DNA from: Azolla caroliniana
Taxonomy: Eukaryota; Polypodiophyta
Reading direction: 5' to 3'
Assembly (NCBI GenBank): GCA_043228905.1
Contig: JBHGNT010000006.1
Coordinates: 17,980,001-18,044,000 of the forward strand
DNA length: 64,000 nt
The number at the start of each line of letters is the position of its first letter. The stretch's first letter is position 1. The position numbers and the translations under genes were made by a program. Shown here piece after piece: positions 55,753-64,000 of this stretch. The notes under the pieces are model-generated. The model saw nothing but the letters and a program-made list of their open reading frames with translations, was not told where the DNA came from and searched no databases.

Positions 55753-56299
55753 CCAAGGTTTATTCCAATTGCTTCACAACATTGTGGCTCCAAACCTTGG
55801 GGGCAGAACTGAAATATGGCTAACACCAAAGTTTTCACCTCCTTTGACATGAATTGGGTGCTTTCGCTAGCAAATGACGATGTTACGTACCCCCATCAAA
55901 ACACGTTGTTGTGATGATGATGATAACAATGTTTCATGTTTTAATCTCAACCCGATCATAGCCACCATTATGAATGGACAAAATGAGATGCCTAGAAATG
56001 TCTCTAAAGTTAAATGGCTTCCTAAAATTCGAGGCTTGTCCACTACTCATGCCACACATTAACGGTGTAAGAAACCTTCGAAATATTTAAGTAATCCGTC
56101 GCTCCCACTCAAATTCCAACACTAGAAGAAGAGGTTGTGTTTCTAGCCCAATTCAAACTATGTCAACAAGGCACTCTATGTTCATCATCATGGACCACCA
56201 TAAAGATTAAGCCATGTTGATATACCTCTTGAACAAATTTATTGTTGTGTTTTTCCCTCATGGGAGAAGAAGTCCAAATGATATTTGGGCATTGACTAG
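55753..56299. other. unassigned sequence between H and D
   Basis: 547 bp with no convincing gene and no match to any other part of the window. It includes a (GAT)n-like stretch (55913-55924). It is the only substantial sequence here that could be host DNA or a still older element. Confidence 0.5.
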
Positions 56300-56764
56300 T
56301 GTTACCCCGAAAGGGCTGAAAGGCCAAAAAGGGTTGAAAGGCCGGAAGGGGCTGAAAGGCCGAAAAGTATAAATTGTTGGCCGGTCAGAAGAGCAAGGAC
56401 AAGTGGGAAGGCGGAGTCGGATCGGATAATAGGAAGTAAATAATAGTAGAATTATTATTCGGAGGGACGGATCCGGTACAGTTGTACCGATCCGGATCCG
56501 GACCGATTCGGATGTCGGTTGCCTAAGCGCACCGATTGTAACCTTGCCGGATGCCTATAAAAGGATCCGATGATTTGTAAAGGGTTTGGACGGAAGTAAT
56601 ACAATAGTAATTATTGCATGTTTATTTGTATCTCGTATTGTTTACCGTTTGTGCTTAATTGTAATCATCTTACGCGTGTAACCTAGCATCCAATCCTTAC
56701 CACCCCTTTGGAGAAGTGTCGGATAGACACCTGTGTTGAGGCTAGTCCGGCCAGACAGACAACA
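56300..56764 (+). repeat. 5' LTR of gypsy D (465 bp)
   Basis: Starts TGTTACCCCG by analogy with B (alternative start TGTTGGCCGG at 56375 by analogy with A). Ends AGACAACA. Three 18-bp units (AGGGCTGAAAGGCCAAAA type) at 56312-56365. TATAAAAG at 56556-56563. Stem-loop GTGTC / GGATA / GACAC at 56716-56730. The primer-binding site TTTTGGCGACCACGATTCC follows at 56768-56786. Confidence 0.85.
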
Positions 56765-56816
56765 CTATTTTGGCGACCACGATTCCTGCAAAGTGCAGAG
56801 GACAACCGGGGGATGG

Positions 56817-59036
56817 ATGTCTAGACCAAACGACGACCACATCACCGAACGAGGGAGACGATACACCGAACGCGAGCAACGACGGGAAGCCCTGCAGCAA
56901 GCCGTCGACGAGATCCGGCGGGATCGGTCATTCTCCAAAACTCTTCGGAGAGTCGCAGAAGAAGCACTGCAGTTCCGGGTTCTGCAAATCCCCGACGAAG
57001 GCAGTAGCATAACAAGCCTGCAAGAGGCGGAAACGATACTGCAGACGGTCGCCGGGGGCGACGGGGACTCGGAAGCATTCGCAACACTTGAGGCGGAGTC
57101 GGAAAGTGACGGAAGCGTTGCGTCCCGGTATAAAAGTAGCCACGACACACCAAACGACCGGGAGGACGAGGGGTCGGAAGACTGAGTAACACCGGCGCCA
57201 GAGGAAGAAATAACCCTGGAATTCGGTGACCGGCAATCGCCGAGGGAGGCTGACCGGATACCGACAACAACCGCGAAGGAACCGAAGGAGCGGATACCGA
57301 CAACACCCATGGAGGAACCAAAGGACCGGACACCGGCAACACCCGCGGAGGAACCAAAGGTTCTCACACCAACGCCAACAGCAGACAGAGAGCGGAGGAA
57401 ACAGGAGAGTCAGTTGGACGACACGATGCCGTACCCATACCCAAAGTACCGGGATGAGGCCGACGCGGAGGCACACGTGTACGCATTCCTCCAAACATGG
57501 GAAGCCAACCATGTCTCCCAAAGACTGACGGAGCCCGAAGCCGAACGATCCAAAGTCGCCGAATTCGGCATAACCTTAGAAGGACCGGCGGCCCGATGGC
57601 ACGCAAAGCACTTACCGGGCAACTTTGCCACATTCGATGCCTTGAAGGCCAGATTCCTCAGGCTTTTTCACAGACAATTTGAGCAAAGGGAATTGGTCGG
57701 GCAGTTCTACACCACTCGGCAGGAAGAGAACGAGATTGTGCCACAATTCATCATTCGGTTTCAGACCCTGCACAGCCAACTGACAAGAGCACCACCCGAA
57801 GACGAAGCCAAAGCAGTCTTTTTGGCCGCACTGAAAGAGCCACTTCGAACAATGTGCGGAGTCCTTGATTTCCAAACCAGCACAATGGACCAAGTTATTG
57901 ATCGGGTTTTAGAAATGGACAAGACTAGCCCCTTCTTGTCGATGGGGATGTTACACCGGGCACTCCCAAAGGAGGAAGACCTGAGGTTCCGACAGGCCTT
58001 ACAATGTACAACATGCCTAAATTCGGGGCACTCAACAGTAGACTGCACCCTGCGGACATAATGTATGATCTGCAACTCTCGAGCCCATACAACGGACCGA
58101 TGCGAATATAACCTGTTAAATCGGCAGGCAGCACCGGTTCGACACATAGAACCGCGCAATCAGAACCCGGACGAGGATCGATTCCGGAGAGACGACCGCT
58201 ACCAACGCGAACGCGGTAACAGATACGCTGATAGAAGACGCGACAACTATGACCGAGAGGAGAGACGCAGAGATAGCTACCCCCGGGACCGGTACGACCG
58301 AGACGAATCCCCGGAATACGACCGACGCAGAGAAGAGAGGCGACAAGGGAACCGAAATTTCCGACGGAATCAGAAGCGTGGATTTTTCCGAAGAGAGGAA
58401 CGTCGGGAGGCAGCGAGGAATGACAACCCGGTATCGGTACCGGATAACCGAAAAACCGAAGACGACCGCCGGAGCATACCCACCCTCCAAACCGGGGACA
58501 AAGGAGAAACGAGCAACAGTCACAAGGTGTACTGTTATTACTGTCGTAAGGAAGGCCACTATAGTAGCCAATGCCCAAGCAAAACCAATGACAAGCAGCC
58601 GGAAGTCAACATGGTTACAGCCGAAATAACAGAAGTACAGCAGGTCACAACCCGGTCAAAGGGAAAGACCGCCGAGTGGGAAGCCCAGGAGGCAATCAGA
58701 AAACAAGTGGCACAATGGATCAAGGAGGCCAATGAACAGAATGCGGCAGAAGTAAGAGACCAAAATATGCCAAAAGACGAAGAAATCATACAGCCAGGAG
58801 AAAACCCGACGTGGCAAGCGCTACAGGACTGTCAAATCGTGTTGCCGTTAGCACGACTACTACAGTTAGTGCCACGGTTTACGACAGACCTACAGGCATC
58901 CGTCAGCAAACCGAAGCCGACGCCAGCACCGACATTCTTCTCCAACCCGGAGGAAGGACCAGCGGTGGTCGATACAAGTAGCCTGGCGATCACGACAATC
59001 GTGAAAGGAAAGGAAATATTCTGGAACGATTATTGA
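56817..59036 (+). pseudogene. gag: gypsy D gag and protease start
   Basis: ATG 56817 (MSRPNDDHITERGRRYTERE). One frame through to 59036 apart from TGA at 57183 and TAA at 58059 (CAA or CAG in relatives). Gag core 57430-57900 (EFGITLEGPAARW, FHRQFEQRELVGQFYTTRQE, FIIRFQTLHSQL). First cysteine pair CTTCLNSGHSTVDC; Arg/Asp-rich stretch; zinc knuckle CYYCRKEGHYSSQC near 58530-58575. A one-base frame change near 59010-59020 precedes the protease motif IIDGGSGVNVIS (about 59030-59065). Confidence 0.9.
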
Positions 59037-62000
59037 CGGAGGCTCCGGGGTAAATGTCATCAGCCAACAGACATGCAACGACCTGGGCATCCGGGAATGG
59101 GAACCATGCCCCTTCTGGTTACGCATGGCGGATACCAGCTCAGTCCGACCGACCGGGCTTATCCGGGATTTGGAAGTAACGATCGGAGGCCACGTATTCC
59201 GGATATCGGCCGTGGTGCTGCATGTGAATGTACAAGGCGTGTACCCCCTACTGCTAGGACGACCATGGCTGCGAACGGCGCATATCAAGCAGAGCTGGCA
59301 AAAGAACATGATCACATTCTGGCGAGGGAAAACAAAGGTACGAGTAACGACGCAACCACGGGTGGTCACCAGTAAGGAAGCAACTCCATTGTATGCGGAA
59401 AGCATTAACATGTTGGAGGGATTACCGGACGAGGAAGTTGAGCGGTACCTCGAGGAACACCCACGAATCGTCCCACTATTTGAGGTGGATATCACGGCGG
59501 CAATAGAACCGTACATTACAATGCCAGATGAACTGGACCAAGCGGCGATCCGGGAACTGCGACAAGTGCAGGAATCCCTAGAGAGGGAAATGACGATATC
59601 CTAGAGGGTAAAAGCATCCCAACTCGAGGAGGTGGACCTCGGCACAACAGACAAGCCCCGACCGGTAAATGTTGCAAAGGAATTGCCGAAGGAAGAAAAG
59701 AAGGCAATGGTAGCATTATTAACAAACTTCAAGTATGTGTTCGCGTGGTCGTACGAAGACATGCGAGGGCTGGACCCCCAGCTCTATCAGCACCAAATTC
59801 ACCTAAGTATGGACGCGAAACCGATCGCTCAACGCAGGTACCGGATGAATCCGAATTATGCGGCAAAGGTGAAGGAGGAAATTGATAAGCTCCTCCGGGT
59901 CGGATTTATCCGACCGGTCAAGCAGGCAACTTGGCTAAGTCCGATAGTGGTGGTCCCGAAAAAGAACGGCAAAATCCGGGTATGTGTGGACTACCGAAAA
60001 CTAAATGCCGCAACAGTGACCAATGCGTTTCCACTACCATTTACGGACGGGGTGTTAGATGCGGTAGCCGGCCACGAAGTTTACAGCTTCCTGGATGGAT
60101 TTAGCGGCTACAACCAAATACGAATGAACCCGGCCGACCAGGAGAAGACAACATTCGTGACGGAATGGGGAGTGTTCGTCGCGGTCGTGATGATGTTTGG
60201 ACTAAAGACGGCTCCAGCGACCTTTCAAAGGATAATAATGGAAATTTTCGGGGAATATATCCCCGGTTTTATGCAGGTCTTCCTTGACGATTTCGCAGTC
60301 TACAGCCGGCACGGAGAGCATCTCGATCACCTCCGGCTGTGCTTGGAGAAGTGCCGCGAGTACCGATTGAGCCTGAACCCGGCCAAGTGCGTCTTTGGAG
60401 TGGCAAGCGGCAACTTACTAGGGCACGTGGTGAGTAAGGAAGGAATCGCGGTAGATCCGGATAAAGTCAAGGCGATTCTCGAGGTTTTAAGCCGGTTCCT
60501 GGGCCAAATAAGGTGGCATAGCCGGATGATACAACACCTCGCAGACTTCGCTATACCGTTACATACCGCCATACATAGGGTACCCTTCCTATGGGCGGAG
60601 ACGGAGGAGGAATCCTACAAAGCGTTGAAGGTTATGTTGTCGCAAGCTCCGGTGGTGCAACCGCCGGATTGGAGTAAAAGCTTTCACGTCTTCATCGACG
60701 CGTCGGATGTAGCAATCGGCAGCGTTATGATGCAACTCACGGAGCCGAAATGGTACCGACCGGTGTACTACGCAAGCCGGAAACTCTCAAAAGCCGAACG
60801 GAATTACTCTATGACGGAACGCGAGGCATTGGGAATGGTGTATAGTGTCACAAAGTACAGGCACTATCTGCTCGGAAGGAATTTTTCCTTCCATGTCGAC
60901 CATTCGGCACTACTCTACCTGGTCTCGAAGGCATCCCTGACGGGAAAAATTGCACGGTGAACACTGCTGCTACAGGAATTTGAATTCGACATTTTCCACC
61001 GACCCGGGGCGCAGCATGCGGTAGCGGACTACCTAAGTAGACTCGAATCCGGAGAAGCAGGGGACGGCGTCCAGGATGAGTTTCCCGACGCCGAATTGTT
61101 CCGGATCACGACGAAACCGGCAACGGATACAACGGTAGCCGATGAAGACACATGGCTAACTGAGATGCATTAGTTCCTGAGCACCGGAGTTCCCCCGGAG
61201 AACATGGACCGCGATGAAAGGAAAAGGGTAGCAGTAAGAAGTAGACATTTCTGCTTGGTTGGAGACACCCTCTATCACAAGGGGGCAGATGGCATCTGGA
61301 GACAAGCAGTGCGGAGCGATGAGAAGGATTTAATCCTCAGGGAAGCCCACTGTGGAATTGCCGGTGGGCATTATGCCGGCGACGCAACCGCTCGGAAAAT
61401 ATGGCAAAGCGGACTGTGGTGGCCGACCACCCTAAAAGATGCCGTGAAGTATAGCAGAGAATGTGATTTGTGTCAACGACTGGGCCAACCCACAGAGCAG
61501 GCCCGGATGCCACACCACCCGGTCTTGCCCTTGGAACCGTTTCAAAAGTGGGGGTTGGACTTTGTCGGTCCCTTCAAACCACCGGCAATGCGAACCGGAA
61601 ATCGGTATGTCATAGTGGCGACCGACTATTGCACCAAATGGGTAGAAGCAAAGGCCTTACGGGACAACACGGCCGCGTCCACGGCAAAGTTTCCGTACGA
61701 GTGCATATGGTGCCGGTATGGATGCCCGATCGAGCTTATAAGTGACCAAGGAGGACATTTTCTCGGGCAGGTAGTAGAAAGCCTGATGTCATTTTACGCG
61801 GTGGTACATAAAAAGAGTACTCCCTACTACCCTCAAGCCAATGGACTAGCGGAATCAACGAACAAAACTCTGCAGAACATCCTACGAAAAATCGTCAACG
61901 AGAACCGGACCGACTGGGATACAAAATTGCAAAGCGCGCTATGGGCGTACCGAACAACCTACAAAACCAGCATCCGGACAACCCCGTTCCGACTAGCATT

Positions 62001-62556
62001 CGGTTTAGAAGCGGTCATGCCGGTAGAGTTCCAGATCCCCAGCTTACGAATTCAGGTGAAGGAGCGCTTAAGTGAGAACGAGTCCGAACGAATCCGGCTG
62101 GCAACGTTGTTGGAATTAGAAGAAAACTGAATAGCCAGCTTACTACAACTCGAACTGGAGCAAAGGAGGAGAAAAGCTTTCGTGGACCGACACCAGCGTG
62201 GCAATGAAAAGGAGTTCGAAGTCGGGAAACCGGTGCTACTATTCCAGACACGGATGGGGAACATGCCGGGAAAGTTGCGGTTTCGATGGACCGGACCGTT
62301 CTGGATCACCAAGGAGTACAATGGGTCGTATCAGCTCGGCACCTAGTCTGGAGATGTCATCGGCAAGTGGGCAAATGGATTTCGGCTAAAGCCGTATAAG
62401 GGAAATATGCCAGCAAACCCGTTAAAGCAAAACCCGGAAATCCGGCAAGATGAAGAACCGGCACCGATATGGACAAAGTCGATCCCGGAAAACCGACAGA
62501 AGGATCCGGTATCCACACGAACCGACCCGAACAAATCGGGGGGGACCAGCAAATGA
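59037..62556 (+). pseudogene. pol: gypsy D protease-RT-RNase H-integrase
   Basis: Stays in one frame from the protease motif to TGA 62554-62556, with in-frame stops at about 59602, 60958 (TGG to TGA), 61171 (CAG to TAG), 62128 and 62344. RT near 59800-60480 with FLDD at 60280-60291 and GVFVAVVMMFGLKTAPATFQ. RNase H from FIDASDVAIGS (about 60690). Integrase 61340-62060 with HCGIAGGHYAG and CDLCQ zinc ligands and D, D, E in LDFVGPF, SDQGGHF and NGLAESTNK. C-terminal KLRFRWTGPFWITKEYNGSY resembles the integrase tail of this lineage. Confidence 0.92.
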
Positions 62557-62980
62557 CGTGGTCCAAACAAAGAAAAAAAAAGAAAAAAGAAAAAGAAAAA
62601 AAGAAGACGTGGGCAAAATCGACGCGAATCATAGTAATGATGGGGAGATCACAAGAGGTGGGAGCGCCACCATGCAACGAAGAGGCGCCATGCATTAAAG
62701 AAGGACGTGCACGTACTTGCTATTTAAAGCATGGAACGTGGGCACTCACACGCGGTAAACAAGAAAGGATATACTAATTATGGCGGGAGAGGAACATGCG
62801 CGGGAAACGAAAAAGGGCGGCTCGAGGCAAAAGCCACTATATAAGACACAGGCCTGCGAAGGGCTCACTTTTTACGAATTTTCCTACATACAGGCGCAGA
62901 AGCACAGAAGAGCGACCCGACGCACAGAGCACACACAGCGCGATCCCGAACAACAGGCAGCAGAAGAAGAATTCGAAACA
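62557..62980 (+). promoter_or_regulatory. gypsy D inter-ORF spacer with TATA-like boxes
   Basis: A-rich tract 62570-62605, TATTTAAA at 62721-62728 (260 bp before ATG 62981) and TATATAAG at 62838-62845. The segment ATGCGCGGGAAACG...AAAGGGCGGCT (62796-62821) is shared with A. The second ORF's frame is open upstream to 62780. Confidence 0.5.
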
Positions 62981-63335
62981 ATGGTACTGTCGGAAGAAGC
63001 ACGCCAATGGATGAGGGAGAACGGGTTAAAAGGATTGTTGCGGATCGCCGACGCTCCACCACACGCAGAACCAGAGCAGGCGGCAGCATCAATCGATATA
63101 TCAGAAGTCACGGAAGGAGCGGTGCAGGCGCTCACGGGGATAAAAGCAGGAGGACTTCAAACAATCGAAAACCCTTCAAGTGAGATCCTGTTCGAATATT
63201 TCGATGAGTACTCTATCAGCAGCAAGGCGTACCGAACGCAGGGCGGAGAGAACCTGCTGTTCGGAGAAGTGGCCCGCGCCATGATGGAATACGGATTCGT
63301 GAATCCCCGTCCCTCGGCCAAAGCCAAGTACCGGG
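62981..63335 (+). pseudogene. gypsy D second ORF, N-terminal domain only
   Basis: From ATG 62981: SEEARQWMRENGLKGLLRIA, SEVTEGAVQALTGIKAGGLQ, AYRTQGGENLLFGEVARAMM, EYGFVNPRPSAKAKYR. This matches A and B until J interrupts before the expected AGFIIATFEG. No internal stop in the visible 118 codons. Confidence 0.82.
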
Positions 63336-64000
63336 TGTGAAAGTGTTTTTAGAATCTAAGCCATTGAACATTAGGAGAATATAAAGTATAGATAATTCAC
63401 CTTTTGAGGATAAGAACACGAACTAAGACCTTAGGGAAGAAGTCAAAAGTAAAAGTACGAGACCAAGAGAAAAGTAAAAAGAGAAAACGCAGACTATAAA
63501 AAACAGTAAAAATAGAATGGTCATAACTCCCTCGTTGTTTATCCAAATATCACGTTTAAATATGGATTAGAAAGCTTGTAAAAAGAGCTTTCTATAGCTT
63601 TTTAAATCGCTTAATTTGGATATCGGATGAGGGAGATATGACGATTAGAAGGTCGATGTGTCATAGCTAAAAATAGGGAGATAAAAAGCTTCTAAAAATA
63701 GCATGAACGTGGATAAGAAGAGGAAGGTTATAAAAGAAGAAGTGATATTAGTGAGGAGGGGGGCTAAGAGTGAAGGCCAAAGAGTGGATGAGGAGTGTTA
63801 GGAAGAAGTGTCTTTGTGGAAGAGGAAGTGTCTTAGAAGAGGAAGGTCTTTGGTTTTAGTTCAATGTGGAGTTTGTCTCCTTTGTATTCTCTTGATGTTG
63901 GAATATCAGAACATTCTTATTTCTTGCTCGCTTTCTCTATCTTTTTTCTTAGTTTCTTGAGTTATACTCTCTAATCATAATTACCTAGAGCTATATAATA
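63336..64000. mobile_element. LTR-like insertion J, start only
   Basis: Homology of the D second ORF ends exactly before TGTGAAAGTG. The 665 bp to the edge are AT-rich, without coding frames, with a TATA box (TATAAAAG at 63729-63736) about 400 bp in: the look of a U3-R-U5 region. Orientation and family are unknown; a non-LTR origin is possible. Confidence 0.5.

Larger units (their letters stand above)
56300..63335 (+). mobile_element. Ty3/gypsy element D (Tat/Athila-like), right end cut
   Basis: 5' LTR, gag, protease, RT, RNase H, integrase, spacer and the start of the second ORF, in the same order as B. It is the best-preserved gypsy here. It stops inside the second ORF at about 63335, where the LTR-like sequence J begins; the remainder should lie beyond the window. 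The left flank ACTAG (56295-56299) is the expected duplication. Confidence 0.9.

Noticed and set aside
56375-56764. Shorter LTR for D starting at TGTTGGCCGG
   Set aside because: Kept as an alternative only. The TGTTACCCCG start at 56300 matches B's LTR start and includes the 18-bp repeats as U3; without the 3' LTR it cannot be settled.

Overview
This window is a nested stack of plant transposable elements. I see no recognisable single-copy host gene, rRNA or functional tRNA gene. The organism is almost certainly a land plant: the Ty1/copia elements use a TGGTATCAGAGC primer-binding site, the Ty3/gypsy elements have Tat/Athila-like pol proteins, and inactivating mutations are mostly C-to-T or G-to-A, some at CHG and CG sites. 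A seedless plant (fern, lycophyte or bryophyte) is plausible from recalled protein families, but the sequence cannot settle this.

Layout, from outermost and oldest to innermost. (1) H, an old minus-strand Ty1/copia element, runs from beyond the left edge to 55752 and is interrupted twice. (2) I, a young minus-strand copia (1-3948, cut by the window edge), sits in H's RNase H region; its gag-pol frame is open for all 1080 visible codons. (3) A, a plus-strand gypsy element (5173-53452, target duplication GTCTA), sits in H's integrase region. A is split by B (gypsy, 7139-17140, duplication CACGA), C (copia, 17435-23035, duplication AGAAT) and E (minus-strand gypsy of another lineage, 23978-48419), and also carries a solo LTR, K (50676-51140, duplication GACCT). 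(4) E contains G (minus-strand copia, 26303-30737, duplication CTCTT) and F (35586-48028), a 12.4-kb DNA transposon inserted in E's right LTR with about 25-bp inverted termini and a 4-bp duplication (AAGT). Right of H there is about 550 bp of unassigned sequence, then D (plus-strand gypsy, 56300-63335), which is cut by the start of another LTR-like insertion, J (63336 to the edge).

The most interesting objects are F and a second gene in the gypsy elements. F carries pieces of a spliced plus-strand gene ending in a catalytically degenerate FCP1/HAD-phosphatase-like domain. On its minus strand are two pieces of a transposase-like gene whose centre is replaced by a repeat block. F also holds two arrays of the perfect palindrome TAGCTAATTAGCTA and a CpG-rich 319-bp satellite. 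A, B and D each carry, after pol, a second ORF of about 920-950 codons (N-terminal globular domain, disordered linker, long coiled coil, conserved C-terminal DQSILDILDE motif). Its reading frame is preserved in A and B despite many nonsense mutations, and it is preceded at a near-constant distance by a TATTTAAA-like box.

The components relate as parasites within parasites, not as an operon. Insertion order follows from nesting: H first, then A (and I), then B, C, E and K in A, then G and F in E. I and C are the youngest-looking copia copies; H and A are the most decayed.
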